From positions 34,264,283 through 34,328,282 of the forward strand of contig CM020619.1 of the NCBI GenBank assembly GCA_009829735.1: a stretch of DNA of 64,000 bases. The letters run 5' to 3'. Of this stretch, positions 11,010-22,690 are shown piece after piece. The notes under the pieces were generated by a model. It was not told the DNA's origin and made no database searches. It worked only from the letters and a program-made list of their open reading frames with translations. Position numbers and translations under genes: made by a program. This DNA comes from Pyropia yezoensis. Taxonomy: Eukaryota; Rhodophyta; Bangiophyceae; Bangiales; Bangiaceae. Every line of letters starts with the position of its first letter. Position 1 is the stretch's first letter.

Positions 11010-11027
11010 TCCCCTGCTGCTCCACCA
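11010..11027 (-). promoter_or_regulatory. Candidate primer-binding site of element E
   Basis: The minus strand reads TGGTGGAGCAGCAGGGGA four bases inside the LTR end. The same 18-mer follows the 5' LTRs of B and D, and nearly the same that of C. It begins with TGG, the complement of tRNA CCA. Confidence 0.75.
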
Positions 11028-11031
11028 TAAA

Positions 11032-11794
11032 TGTAGCGTTATGGCTCTTTGGGACCCGAAACCACACACACCACCAGGACGGAAACCACAACTGGACCAG
11101 GAAGGAACTGGGAAGGGACCCTGCGTGAACCACTCGCCCACCCCAGCACGAGGTAAAGGTACAACAGGACAAAAGCCCGAGGGAGCAGGAAGACCCAAAG
11201 CACAGTTGATTTTACAATTCGTCCTCGGGGAGGCCCCGAGGCACCACTCAAGAACCCTCAGGCCGACCACCCTCAGGGATCCCGGTGCCAGCACGGCACC
11301 GGGAACGCCCCGATTCGGCCACCAGCGCATTTCCTAAATCCTCCGCTGAAATGCGCTGCGGCGCGGGGATTCACCAATCGAACCCTCAACGCCGAAAAGC
11401 AGACGAAAAGAACACGAAAACAATCCCTCACACAGATGCCAATCCCCAAAAAAAAACCAGTGGGAAAAAGGGGAAAGACACGAAAACACGCAGTGAGAAG
11501 TCGAAAACAAGACGAAAAGTGGGGGAAGCCACCCCTCCTCGCCGGGGTGGATCCGCTCCCCGGAATGGGCCAATCAGCGGGAGTGGGCCTCGGCGCCCTC
11601 TCAACCGCCAATCAACAGGGCCCCCGGCCGACCACTGGCTCAACGTAGCCTGGCCAACTGAGGCCCGGATCGCCAGCGCGAGGGCCTGCCTGCAACAGGC
11701 GGCCAGAACGCCACATCCCTACCTGTTCTTTCCTGCCCTCTCTGTAGTTTCTGTGTTTCTACGATTCCGGGTCCCACAGGCCACTTACGCTACA
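11032..11794 (-). repeat. 5' LTR of element E
   Basis: 763 bp bounded by TGTAGCG and CGCTACA. It lies next to the primer-binding site on its inner side. A diverged partial copy in the opposite orientation lies at 49462-49775. It carries several CCAAT-type pentamers (GCCAATCAGCG and its partner) that could be promoter elements. Confidence 0.8.
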
Positions 11795-14658
11795 CTCCCA
11801 AACGCGTGCACTTTCCGGTCGTGCCGCAGTGGGACCCTAAGAAGCTCGACGCGAAGCAAAGGATATGCTCGCACAGTGCGTGGCTTCAAAGCGCTTCATG
11901 CGTGAAGTCGGCCGCTCGCTCGAAGACCAGTTCCCTCGTCGGCGGCAGCAGTCCCCATGGGTCGGAGTTCGACCCCCAACCAACCCGTCCGCTTTGGATG
12001 GTGGCGGATCGTGCTGAAGATGGTAATTTTGGCCCGAAAAGCTTTCCCGGAATCCTCAGCCGCCTCAAGTTGTAGTTTACTCGCGGTGGAGGAAGTTTGT
12101 TCGCATCGAAGAGGTAGATTAGAGCACGAGAAGCTTCAGTGACTGCGATTTGATTCCAAAATGCGCCGAGGCAGCGCCATCCGACTTTTGCGCCAGTCGG
12201 GATGTACGAGGCAGTGGGTTAGGTGCCTGGGCGGTACCTTTGGTGCAACATCAAGAATCTTGCCGATCAAAGATGGGGAGTAAAATGGGAAAAGTGTTCA
12301 TCCTCGATTCCTCAGAACTGAGCAGGAAATGCTCGGAGATTTGGAATATTTTTATAATTTCTGAGCTTATCGAGTTCATCTCCTCCCGATAGCAGGTTCG
12401 AGGTCTGCATGGACTTTTAGTGTCTGAACGGTCGCGTTTTTCTTGGGCAGTGGCACCATCTCGGTTTCGTTTCCGTGCTAGAATCCGTGCCTTACTGTAC
12501 GTCCATCGGCTCTCCGCTACAGCCAACATGCTCGGGGAGTTCCAACCAAAGCCGGATGAGATCACATGCGACACGTTGCACAAGCAAGCAACGTTCACGA
12601 AAAAGATTGGAGTTGACCCGTATTGGGAAGTTTTTTTGTGGTGGTAGGGCGCCTCCGCTGGTGAGACCATCTCGTGGACCCGTTTCTGCGAGGAAGACTG
12701 TAGCATGATTGGGCTTTTTACCGAATTACGGAATTTCGACCGGTAACCCCTGTAACTGGTGTGCCCAATTCCTGCCAAGTTGGGCACATTTGTGGCTTGC
12801 CCTTTCGGGGTTTACTTTTATTCATTATTGTTTATGAGTGGTGACCTGTCTTGTCTTTGGAGAGTTTTACCGTTACTTTCTGTTCTGCTTGCTTCGATCG
12901 ATTGTCGACTTATTGACAGTCGATTGACGAGTGTTGCGAGAGTTTATCTGGTGGGCACTCGGCGTCGGCCTCGGCCAGCGAGTTCGCCATCGAACGTCTG
13001 AGGGTAAAGACTTGTCTTCCTTTCCATATCGGCTCGGGTATTCCCGGAATCCTCATCCGCCTGAATTAGTATCATTTTCGCATTGGAGGGATTTTATTCT
13101 CGTTAGCCAGGCAGACTTTAGTGTGATAGGGAGCATTATTAGGAGAGATCGCGGGGGCGGGGCCGTTTTCTGTGGAGGCCACCGGCGGCGAGGCGAGGGG
13201 GATATGAAGGGTTGTCCGTGGCCCCTCCCCCTCGCCGACTGCTGAAATCAACTGTGCTTTGAAATTAAACCTCCCTTGGGCAAGGCCATTCTCCCTTTAC
13301 TCCTGTCGGGGTGGGCCGGGCAGTGGGCTAGTTGCCTGGCCAGGTTCTTCGGCGTGATGTCAAGGCCATTTCACAGATCAAGGAAGCCATCGCGGAGACC
13401 TAAGGTGTGCAGCGGCGAAACCGCTACACTTTTCCTGGAAATCTGTGAATGGTAAAAGGGTTACAGCTTTGTTAGCAAACTTCGGCCGAGGGTCGATGTT
13501 CCTCACCGTGTACGCACGCGTTCTTGCGGCGGTCACGGCAAGTAACGTTCTCCGAACAGCCGATGCTATCTATGCCGGTAAACCCGCGGCCTTCTCCGAT
13601 GTGCATTCGAGCTGCCCCCGGCAGTGCGAAGAGATCTAATAGAAGAGGAAATCAGATCAACCCGCGCTACGTGCGGACGATGCCCGTCGTCTGTCGAGGA
13701 GCGCATCTAAACACACGCACACTTCAAGTTACGCACACAATGAAACAACTTGAACAGATTGTTGGTAAGTCAGTACTTGAAGCAGACTCCAGGCAGAAAG
13801 GTTTCCATTTTTCTATCTGAGGTTCTTTAGTGTGGCCTTCTTCGAGAGTTGCGACGAGACAAAAGTGATATGTACTCGTTGAAAGTAAGTACGTGACAGT
13901 GTTTGTCACAAATCTGAGGAAAGCGTCTTCGTTGGCTGTTCCAGCGAATCTTACTCCGTGGATATATCGTTTGGGAAGATGCTGTCGCGAAGTCTGTTCG
14001 CGTGCTTGCCTGACCACGGTACTATCGAAGACATTGCTGCTTACAGCCAAGGTTCAGGAGGCCGGATTGGAAGTGTCCCAGAATTGTCTGAGCACCTGCG
14101 GACTTGTGCCACCTATCTCATTTGTGGTTGGTCATTGGTGTGCCGCCCTTAATAGGTCTGAGTCGAGTGGCACCCTTCGCCCCGAGGTTAGCTCACTCGC
14201 GCTTTAACCCACGGGGCTAGCCCGTGAACTCTCGTGGCACCTCTCACCCCACTCCCGTGCGGAGAAAGCATCGAGCACCGAACGTTTGTGACTGGCTGGA
14301 CGCCTCGGACAGGCGCCCAGCACTTGTGTATCTAGCTGAAGGATCGGGCTCTCCGGCCCTCAGACCAAAAACCATCGCTTCACACTCTCTTACTCTCCTA
14401 CAGGTACTCGGCTGCACGCGCATCAAAAAATCCTCGGCGGACGCATGGATCTCCTCGATGAAGCTCGCACGTTGCATCAGTCGGGGGCAGTCGTGCTGTC
14501 TTTTCCTCGTATGATGGCATCCACGGGGTGCACGTGCGGCGAATTCGCTCGGCAGGCGTCTGACCGCTTGGCGTCATCACCCTCGTCCCTCTCCACTGGC
14601 CCGTCAGCTCCGAACCTCGACCTGGCGCACTCAGCTTCTCGTGCCCTCGCTGTAGGCG
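11795..14658. other. No recognisable gene; degenerate dispersed repeats
   Basis: Composition is less GC-rich than the surroundings, and no open frame has recognisable domains. Two diverged copies of a dispersed repeat lie at about 12030-12290 and 13030-13400, sharing CCCGGAATCCTCA.CCGCCT, GCATTGGAGG and GGGCAGTGGG.TAG.TGCCTGG motifs. A third copy lies at 47860-48240. Confidence 0.6.
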
Positions 14659-14665
14659 TATAAAT
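14659..14665 (+). promoter_or_regulatory. Possible TATA box
   Basis: TATAAAT lies 200 nt upstream of the PAN-protein ATG, in otherwise GC-rich sequence. The spacing implies a long leader or a 5' UTR intron. Weak evidence. Confidence 0.35.
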
Positions 14666-14864
14666 TGGTGGCCGTCGGTGCCAGCGAGTCGGACGTCCTT
14701 TTGCTCATCATCACGCACTGCCTCCAAAACCTCACGCCTAGTCGACACTGACCACCCGCCAGCTCGACAGCCTAGCACCTATCCGCTCTTCCCCGCTTTC
14801 TTTCCATCACCGCTCTCATCCCAACCCAAATTCTCTCCGTTTATTGACCTTTCACTCATCCGCT

Positions 14865-15191
14865 ATGGCTGGTTGCTCCGCGATCGCCTTCCGCCCCGCC
14901 CGGCTGCTACTGTCTCTACTGGTGCTGGCGGTGGTGGCGTCGGCCGCGACGGCGATTAAGTGGAGCAAGAATGGGCGCGGCTACTACGCGTCCAACTGCG
15001 ACTTTTACGGCAACGACCTCGTGTTGGTGCGAACCGACCACTGTGCGCGGGTGTGTGAGTTGGTTTTGGGTTGCACTCACTGGACGTGGAACATTGGAAA
15101 GGGCAGGAAGTGCTATCTGAAGAAGGGTCGCCGGTCGTTGTCGGATGCAAGGCACCTTCCGGGCAGGGCTCAGTGCGGCGCAAAGGCCTGA
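14865..15191 (+). CDS. Small secreted PAN/Apple-domain protein
   Basis: 108 residues, single exon, ATG at 14865. Residues about 1-35 form a signal peptide with a long hydrophobic core (LLLSLLVLAVVASAATA). The mature part carries six Cys in a PAN/Apple arrangement: CDFYGNDL, then CARVCELVLGCTHWTW, then CYLK and a last Cys near the C terminus. CxxxC...C-x-HWTW...CYLK is the classical core of the fold. PAN domains bind proteins or carbohydrates outside the cell; the ligand here is unknown. Clean frame with an early stop after the domain, so the gene is probably complete. Confidence 0.8.
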   Translation: MAGCSAIAFRPARLLLSLLVLAVVASAATAIKWSKNGRGYYASNCDFYGNDLVLVRTDHCARVCELVLGCTHWTWNIGKGRKCYLKKGRRSLSDARHLPGRAQCGAKA

Positions 15192-15687
15192 GCTGGAAAC
15201 TACAAGCTAAAGGGGGACGGGCGAGGGCAGAGCGGGCGGGGCTGCGCTGAGCAGGATCGTCCGCTAACTGCTGCGCCGGGGGTGGCGACCGCGGCGGCCA
15301 CGGTCGAAATGGGTGACATCTCCGCCCTTATGCGCCGCGTCCTCGCACAACTTCAATACGGAAGACGGTGTGGGGGGAGAGTGACAGCTGGTCGCGGGCT
15401 TGAATTGTGTATTGACATTAGTCTGGTAGCGGGCGCGTCTGGCGCTCAGCTGCCCTACCAAAGATATCTTTCTTTTCCACGAATTGTCAGCAGTACGTAC
15501 ACCATTCAACGTGGTTTTCGTGCAGCGTTCCGTGCCCAGCTCGTAGAGAGGAGAGCTTCGCACAAAAACTATAAGCCGACAATCAGCTGGGACCGGAGCA
15601 GCGCAAGCGTCGATGGTGCAGAAAGTTGTCCACCAGTTGTCACTTACCCATTTCTGCACCCCCTCCACTTCCGCCGGGCCCCGTCCC
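15192..15687. other. Intergenic spacer
   Basis: Lies between the PAN gene and the convergent carrier gene. Open frames in it are short, and no motif is recognised. Confidence 0.5.
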
Positions 15688-17348
15688 TCACCCCACCCCA
15701 CCACCCCCGTTCCCCTCATGTGCCTGTCGCCGCCGCCGTCGGCGCTCCGCATCTGCCACCATCCCTCGCCGGACACCCTCGTAGACAGTGTACCACACCG
15801 CCGAGGCGGCGGTCACACTCACCAGCCGCGGGCCGGTGCCGCGCCAGAGTGTGGCCACCCCTTCGGCCCGCGCAATTGCCACGGCGGCTGCCCACGGGGG
15901 GCGCCGCGCCGCTGCCGCCACCATAGCTGACCCAGCCGACGATGAAGCGTGCACCGCGTTGGCGGTCATGGCACGCGTCCGCACGACGTCAAGAGGCTCA
16001 GTGACAAGGCTGGTGATAGCGCCGGTGGCAGCGCCCACCACGGCGGCAGCGGCACCACTGCGACGTGGGGGGGATTGGGAGGGGGCAGGCTCCCCACCTC
16101 CACCTCGACCTGCCGTAGCGGGACTGGGGACGGCCGCCCGCCGCCGGTGGTGGCGTCCCACCGCGGCGGTCATGGCGTCAAGGCACGTCAGTTGCACCGC
16201 CGCATAAGGCACATCGTAGGCCACCGCTGCGGATCATCCCGGGTAAAGGCGCGCCACGCGGGCAGCCATTAGTGCAGGCACCGCCGCTGCTGCCGCCACC
16301 GCGCGGATCGGGCCCACAGCGGCGGCTGTGGTGGCGGCAGTGGCGGCGGCGGCCGCCACGGGCGGTGGGGCAGCCAGCAGTGCGCGCGCGGCAGCGATGA
16401 GGGATGGGTACGCTCCCGCCTGTACCCGCTTCTTGCACGCGTCGAGGGGCACCCGCACTAGCGAGACGGCCACCCCCGCTGTCGCAGCGGCGGTGGTTAG
16501 GCGGGCGCGCCGGTTGGGGATGTGTGGCTGGTATCAGAATAGGTCAGGGAAAACAGGTCTCCCGGAAGAGAGTGCGAGGTGAATAACCCAGCAGAGGAAA
16601 AGGAACGACGAGGGCCGGGAGAGGAGGGAGGGCAAGGGGGGGGGGACGGGAACGACGGTGCGTCAGTCGTTCGCCATCACTCTCTCCAGCAGCCACGCAA
16701 GAGGGCCGCCCCCTGAACGTGTGGTGCAGCATTCACAGCGCACCGAGAGCGCGAGGGACCCCTGCACAGGCACACCAGTCCCCAATCAGCCGCCTCTCTC
16801 GTACGCACTACCTCCACCTTCAGCTGCACTGCTAGATGCCCTCTCCCCCTCATCTCTTAATCCCACCCCCTTCCCCCCTCCCAAATCTGTTCGCCCCCTT
16901 CACACGTACCTTGAGTGCCTCCCCTACCCCCACATAGACCGGCATGTACACCCATGCGTGTGGCAGCACGCCAACAACCGCCGCGGGCAGCCCGCCGTAC
17001 AGCCGTCGTGCCACGCCCACCACGCCGCCACCGCCTTGCGCCACCGCTCGCAGGGCGACACGCAGTGCCGAGCCAGTCGGCACGCCGACCGCTGTACTGC
17101 CTACCGCCGCTCCGCTAGCCGCACCGGCAGCCGCTCCCGCCGCCGCCGCCGTCCCACCGGATGCCGACAAAGCAATCCCCCCCCACGCCAGCCGCCCCCG
17201 CCGCCCTCGCTGCCGGTCGCCGCCCCACCCGCCGAGGACGCGGCCGCCCGTGCCACTCGCACCGTCTGCACACGCACCTTGAGGCTGTCGAGTGGGTAGA
17301 GGCAGAGCTTGGTCGCCACCCCTGCCGCCGTGGCGGCTACGCGAACGC
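15688..17348 (-). CDS. Mitochondrial carrier, SAM-transporter type, with in-frame TGA
   Basis: Three carrier repeats are visible on the minus strand. Repeat 1: TKLCLYPLDSLKVRVQT (exon about 17348-17263, acceptor CTCTACAG, donor GTGCGAGT), then LYGGLPAAVVGVLPHAWVYMPVY ending at a GTACGT donor at 16909. Repeat 2: VSLVRVPLDACKKRVQAG. Repeat 3: SLVTEPLDVVRTR with LWRGTGPRLV. The Px[DE]xx[KR] signatures and the VGVLPHAW / VRVPLDACKKR pattern resemble the S-adenosylmethionine carrier of the inner membrane, which exchanges SAM for SAH. Inside repeat 2 the frame LYPG-TGA-SAAVAYDVPYAAVQ is interrupted by one TGA at 16234-16236, with homology continuing in the same frame. The first coding exon was not identified. 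Confidence 0.75.
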
Positions 17349-18984
17349 CTGTAGAGGGCGGCAGGGGAGGGAAGGGGGCAGGAGGAGGGGGCCCTGCCCA
17401 CCGTCTCTGTCGCCGCCGCCGCCACTGCCGCCGTGGTATGAGTGGAGGACGCCAGCGACGGCGAGGTGCCGCCGCCGCCAGGACCTACAGCGGTGGGACG
17501 ATGAGGCAGCCCAGAGCGGCGGCCGGCCGGGCCGCACCCGCTGCGGCCACAGATAGCGGCAGGCATGGTAAACGGGAGGCAGCCTGGCAAGGGGGTTGGC
17601 GCCGTGGGGGGGAAGAGGCGACGGGCATCTGCCAGACAAGGGTGGACGACAAAGAGAACCAGTCGTTCGGCAGGACGCTGCGGTGTGCAGCGTTGTTACG
17701 CAACCGAGTGGGACGCCCTAGCCACTCGCCGACGCGATCGCCGGCGGCACGGCTATGGTCCCCCGCACGCAGCTGCCAACGGGTCGAGGATAATGATGGT
17801 GATACTGGGCCGACGGTCCCACGGTGGCCGAATTGCCGGAGTGCGAAGCATGCTTCATTCCGCTTCATGGAATGAAGCCCGCATCATTCGGCTGGAGATC
17901 CTCTTGACGGCGCAGCCGGGGCTTTGACATGTCAAAGTAATCTAAGCTTGCAACCGGTGCATTATAGTCACCTCGGTCGATATGACTACGTATTTGATTG
18001 TCGTGATTGCCATGCGTCCCAAGCTCCTCCACGGGCGTACGCAATGAGCAGAATACGATGTCGCTGCCGACCGAGCGCGGCCGTTTCCAAGCGCGCACTG
18101 GCCCACATGACTGGGCTGTCGATCATGGGAGATGACTGGTTAACCGCCCCCCTGCGCCCGGTGATCGCTTCCCTCCCTCGCCACGGCAACGACTGTACCC
18201 CCCCACCATCACGGCAACGACCACACCCTTCCGAGCCCCTGCACTACACACTCACTCCATCGCGTCCTTTGCGTTTTTGCTTGGGTGCCCCCGTGCCTGT
18301 CGTCTTTTTTTTCGTTCCTGCTGTTGCTGGTGCTGTGTTACCACGGCGGCCAGAAGCGGGCACACAAGTCGGAGGTGACAATGGCTGGTGCCGACGGGCG
18401 GAGCATGTCGCCGACGGTCGCGACGGCGATCATCGGCGGCAGCGGCGGCTGTAGCACGCAGCAGTGGTGGCTGTAGCACGCGGCTGGGGCGGCTGCCGGA
18501 CGCTGCAGAGGCCGGCGCGGTGGCCGCAGCAAGCAATGAAGGCTTGGGCGGTTTTGGCGGGGACGCTGGGGTGCAGCGTCTCGAGCTGGCTGGCGGAACG
18601 GGGGGCGGCAGGGTGGCGCGGCCTGTTACGTAGCGCATGCCTCTGCAAAGCACGTCATAAGCAGTGCTTCCCTTCCCTCAGTGCTCGTCGCCTTCTCTCG
18701 GAGTGACACAATCGGCCCGCCTCTCTGCCGCTTTCCGCTGTCCTCCTGCCCCCTCCTTGTCCCTCTCTTCCCTCTTCTCTCCCCTTGCTGGCAACCAGGC
18801 GGATCACACAATGGGCCGCCTCATGATGCTGGCGGTGGCCACGGGTTAGTCGTGGCGATGGTGGTGGTGAGCCCCGCAACTCCCGCTACTGCGGCGATGA
18901 CGAAACCCGGCGGCGGCGTTGCCGAGACACTCCACTCGGGAACGGGCACGGAAGACAAGCATCCCCTCTTCCTCTCCTCGCTCT
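17349..18984. other. No firm gene
   Basis: The first exon of the carrier probably lies here. The rest gives only Ala/Arg/Pro-rich open frames. Around 18300-18370 a + strand frame has a hydrophobic SFLLLLVLCYHGG stretch that could be a signal peptide of the downstream Cys-rich gene, but no ATG or splice path was confirmed. Confidence 0.5.
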
Positions 18985-19012
18985 CTTCCCGGAAGCGCTG
19001 CATCATTGCTCG

Positions 19013-19323
19013 ATGCCGCCCGTGCGGCGGAAGCGGCGGTCCGTTCGCAATGGCACCTGCGCAGCGGGCTCGAAGTGCCTCGAGAACCGAGCCGCGCCGG
19101 GCCGCGCTGCCAAGACGTGTGCGGTCATCGGGTTCGTCGGCAGCGTGTGTAACACAGGGTGCACCGTCTGCGGCGACGGGCTGGTGTGCGCCTCGAACGG
19201 CCGGTGTGTCAAGCGCGCATGCATCGTCTCTCGTGTGGGCCGCTGCGGTGGCACCCGAAAGTGTGCAGGCTCTGGAATGTGTCTCGGCGGCTTCTGCCGG
19301 TCCAGTGGTTTGACAGGCCAGCG
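19013..19323 (+). CDS. Cysteine-rich probable extracellular protein (cut by gap)
   Basis: The frame from the ATG at 19013 holds many Cys in short spacings: GTCAAGSKCLE, CNTGCTVCGDGLVCASNGRCVKRAC and CGGTRKCAGSGMCLGGFC. Such alternating CxxGxxC modules occur in disulfide-rich secreted proteins (EB- or Dickkopf-like). No single family is assigned. The 3' end is lost in the N gap, and the true start may be an upstream exon. The codon pattern and dense Cys make chance unlikely. Confidence 0.5.
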
Positions 19324-19823
19324 NNNNNNNNNNNNNNNNNNNNNNNNNNNNNNNNNNNNNNNNNNNNNNNNNNNNNNNNNNNNNNNNNNNNNNNNNNNNN
19401 NNNNNNNNNNNNNNNNNNNNNNNNNNNNNNNNNNNNNNNNNNNNNNNNNNNNNNNNNNNNNNNNNNNNNNNNNNNNNNNNNNNNNNNNNNNNNNNNNNNN
19501 NNNNNNNNNNNNNNNNNNNNNNNNNNNNNNNNNNNNNNNNNNNNNNNNNNNNNNNNNNNNNNNNNNNNNNNNNNNNNNNNNNNNNNNNNNNNNNNNNNNN
19601 NNNNNNNNNNNNNNNNNNNNNNNNNNNNNNNNNNNNNNNNNNNNNNNNNNNNNNNNNNNNNNNNNNNNNNNNNNNNNNNNNNNNNNNNNNNNNNNNNNNN
19701 NNNNNNNNNNNNNNNNNNNNNNNNNNNNNNNNNNNNNNNNNNNNNNNNNNNNNNNNNNNNNNNNNNNNNNNNNNNNNNNNNNNNNNNNNNNNNNNNNNNN
19801 NNNNNNNNNNNNNNNNNNNNNNN
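19324..19823. other. Assembly gap (500 N)
   Basis: Exactly 500 N, so the true size is probably unknown. It removes the end of the Cys-rich gene and the start of the CCA-adding enzyme. Confidence 0.99.
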
Positions 19824-21876
19824 ATCCCCCGCCGAGGCTAACGTGTGTGCGTTGCTGGCCGCCACCGCCGCCCGGTTTTCTAGGCAGGCGGGCGGGGGGC
19901 AGGCCGTGGCCGTGCGAATTGTGGGAGGGTGGGTGCGGGATAAGCTGTTGGGCGGGATGTGACGGGATGGGGGCGGGGGGGGAGGGGGAAATTCTCGAGA
20001 CTGTGAGGGGAGCGGCGACGGTGGTAGCGGCGGCGGCAGCCAACGGCGTCGGCGGGGTGCTTGCGGTGGCAGTGGCGGTGATGGTGCCGCCCGCCACCAC
20101 CCGCTGGACATGGACACGGCCTTCTGTGGGGAAATTCCGTGGACTTTTGCCGCCGCCCTCCACGCGACGGCAGTGGCGGCGACGCCGCCGCCGCACCCGC
20201 CGCCGCCGCGGCGGCCACCGCGCAGCAAGGCTCACCCGACGGTGACCCTCAAGGTGCGGGGCGTCCACGTCGACGTAACGAGCCTGCGTGGGGGGCGAGT
20301 GGAGGCGCAGGACGGAGTACCCCACGCCTTGCCCGCCTCAGCCGCTGCCGCTGACAACCACGCGGCCGCTGACGCCGGGGCGGTAGCGGTGACGGCCGCG
20401 TGGGCGGCCGACGCGGCCGCGCGGGACCTCACGCTTAACGCCCTCTTTGTGGACCCGTCCTTCCGGGTGGTGACCGACCCGACGCGCCGCGGGGTAGCCG
20501 CCGCGGCGGCGCGTCTCGCGGCCACCCCCGCAACGGCTGCAGCCACACTTGGCGCCGACCCACGGCGGGCGCTGCGGGTGGCCCGCCTCGCGCCGGCGGC
20601 GCGGCTCGCCGTCGACGACGCCATCCCACCAGCGGCAGCGGCAGTGGCGGCACCCAGCCTGGCCGCCATCGTGGCCGAAGGGGGAAAGGCGGCGGCGGCG
20701 GTCGCCCGTGAGGTGGACGCGCTGGTTAGTCTGGGGGGAGAGCGGGGTGTGCGGTTGGCTACTGAGTGGGGCGTGTGGGCGGCGGCGCTGGGGGAAGAGG
20801 ACGGGGGCGTGGTGGCGGAGGACGGGGAGGGGGAAGGGAAGCGGGGGAAGGTACCCCCGTGGGTGGCTGGCTGTGCCATCGCTCTCGACGCGTACGAAGG
20901 CTGAGGGGGGGTCGCAGCGATGGGTTGCGGCCACCGTGCCGCCACCACCGCTGAAGCCCACGCCGAGCCCTACTCCGCAGGCGGCTGGCGGGGCCTCGAC
21001 CGTCTCGGTCGGACCGTGGCACTGACGGCGCCGCTGGTCACCGCACTGCTGGACCGTGCCGCGAAGGCCGCTGCCAGCGGGGGTGGGAGTGAGGGCCGGA
21101 GTGGGGGCGCGGCAGGGGGAGAATTTACTAGCACGACGGCTGCAGCGGTTGCGGCCTTCCTCCGCGACCGCCTTGGCGTGTCAGACCGCCACGCGGCGGC
21201 GTTGGCGGCCGCCCACGGGGCCGCCACGGAGGTGGCATCAGCGTCGTCGTCGGCGGTAGCGGCGTTCGCGGCAGGGGGGGCGGGGGGGAAAGCCAACTCC
21301 ATGCGACTGGATGAAGACGGTGCCAGTGGCAGAGAATCCGCTGCCGACGGCCCTGTGTTGCCGATGAGCACGTCCATCCTTGCGCGACGGCGCGTGGTAC
21401 TCGGCCGCCTCGTCCGCGGGGGTGGGCCGACGTGGAGGTTGGGGCTGGTCGCCGCCGCCCTGCGCGGCTGCCGATGGGTCGGGCCGCCTCTGGCGGCGTC
21501 AGCGCCTGGCGTCCACACCCAAAACGATGACACGAGCCAAGTTCATTCCGCCGCTGCCGACAACAATGACATCAACGACGGCTGCGGCAGCGGCGGCAGC
21601 AATTCCGTGACAACGACAACGGCGGTCGCATCTGCATCGGCAGTATCGGCGGCAGTGCGACTGGCCGCCGAGATTGACACTGCCAGCCTAGCCGCCGCGT
21701 GGGCTGCGCGCCCTGCGCTGGCGGGCTCCCGCCTCGATGAGGCGCTGCCGCGGCGGCGCAAGCGTGATGCCGCCGTCCAGGCAGCAATCGCCGACTGGGC
21801 GGCCGCAACAGGGGGGGCGGGGGGAGGCGACGCGTGCGCCACCTTGCTTCGTGCCGTCTTTCCCGACTATGCGTGA
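19824..21876 (+). CDS. CCA-adding enzyme (tRNA nucleotidyltransferase), 5' partial
   Basis: Adds the CCA end to tRNAs. Class II nucleotidyltransferase head: VRIVGGWVRDKLLG at about 19910-19953, then in the next exon the DxD metal-binding pair in PLDMDTAF (about 20102-20120), the third carboxylate in HVDVTSLR, the RRD-type motif DAAARDLTLNALF (about 20409-20447) and DPRRALRVARLA, which corresponds to the LRAIRFA motif. An Ala-rich helical C-terminal part follows to the stop at 21876. At least three exons are implied: a split near 19955-20050, and one near 20890-20981 with acceptor CTACTCCGCAG. The 5' end is in the gap. Long Ala/Gly insertions make it larger and looser than typical enzymes, as in other genes here. 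Confidence 0.82.
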
Positions 21877-21950
21877 CCCGGGCGGAAGGGAAGTGGGGAC
21901 GAGCGGCCCATTGTCATCTGGGCCCACGCCTGGTCCCGTTTCCTTTCCGC

Positions 21951-22690
21951 CTACCACACGTGCAGCACGCGGCCGATGGAGGGTCCTCCGCCGACCTGTT
22001 TGCGTCGCTGATAGTTGACTGGTCCTCGGGACTTCTCGCCGACGGCGCTTCGCTGCTGCTCATTGGAATCTCCGCCACCACCACCGTCGCCACCACCGCC
22101 ATGGGGGTGGTGGTGAGCGTAGTGATTGACGTGCGCGGCCAGGATGCGTACGTACGCGTTGAGGACGGCTTTGGACAGCGTGTACGCTGACTGCTCACCG
22201 TGCACGAGGGCCGACAGTGGGGTGGTGCCTGCCGCCACCGTCGTCACGGTAGCTTCGATAGTCGACAGCAGGGTGCGCTCCCCCTTGTCAGGGGCTGCCA
22301 GGTCCGCTGCAGCAATCGTCGCTGCAACCGCTCCCGCGTCCGGCATCGCCCCCGCCGCTACCAGTGCCGTCGCTGCACCCCCCCCTCCCTCCCGCCTGCG
22401 GGCGCTTCCTACCCCCCTTCTCCCCCGTCTGCTGCTGCGGCGGCGGCGGCCGCCGCCACCGCCGCCGCCGCTGCCGCTTCGGCGCCCGCGGCACCGCCAT
22501 CGGGCGCCACCCGCAGCGTGGTGGCGAGAAATTCCAGCTCCCCATCTCCAGACGACACCACCACCAGCCGCGGGTCGGCGGACCGGCACAATGCCGGCAA
22601 GAGCGCGGCCACCACTGACCGGGTGGCATACCTGATGTTTGCATCCTTCGATCCGCTCGCACAGGGAGCACATGTGGCAGGTCACCACCC
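21951..22690 (-). pseudogene. Possible short-chain dehydrogenase/reductase, incomplete
   Basis: Two SDR hallmarks occur on the minus strand: ALLPALCRSADPRLVVVSSGDGELEF (the Ser-containing strand-5 motif) and, in a different frame, SAYTLSKAVLNAYVRIL (the YxxxK catalytic pair), in the correct order. Between them lies a long Ala/Gly low-complexity stretch, so an intron or frameshift is required. I could not find the N-terminal TGxxxGIG nucleotide-binding motif upstream or the end of the fold, and the frame after YxxxK runs into His/Gly repeats. It is either a gene with unresolved exons or a remnant resembling carbonyl reductases. Confidence 0.4.

Larger units (their letters stand above)
5762..11794 (-). 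mobile_element. Ty3/Gypsy retrotransposon E, 3'-truncated
   Basis: Minus-strand element with a 5' LTR at 11032-11794, a primer-binding site, gag with a frameshift and stop, and a long open pol. It ends abruptly inside the integrase C-terminal region at about 5762-5785, with no second LTR. Its gag capsid region (LVKACNDNDVSEG) and protease leader (KGTLLV-R) are clearly related to element D. Confidence 0.9.

Noticed and set aside
12380..12420. GGTTCGA next to a short stem, considered as a tRNA T-loop
   Set aside because: No acceptor, D or anticodon stem could be found around it.
19003..20325. Long frames that run through the first N gap
   Set aside because: The N run cannot contain a stop, so the length is artificial. 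Only the parts with recognised motifs were kept.
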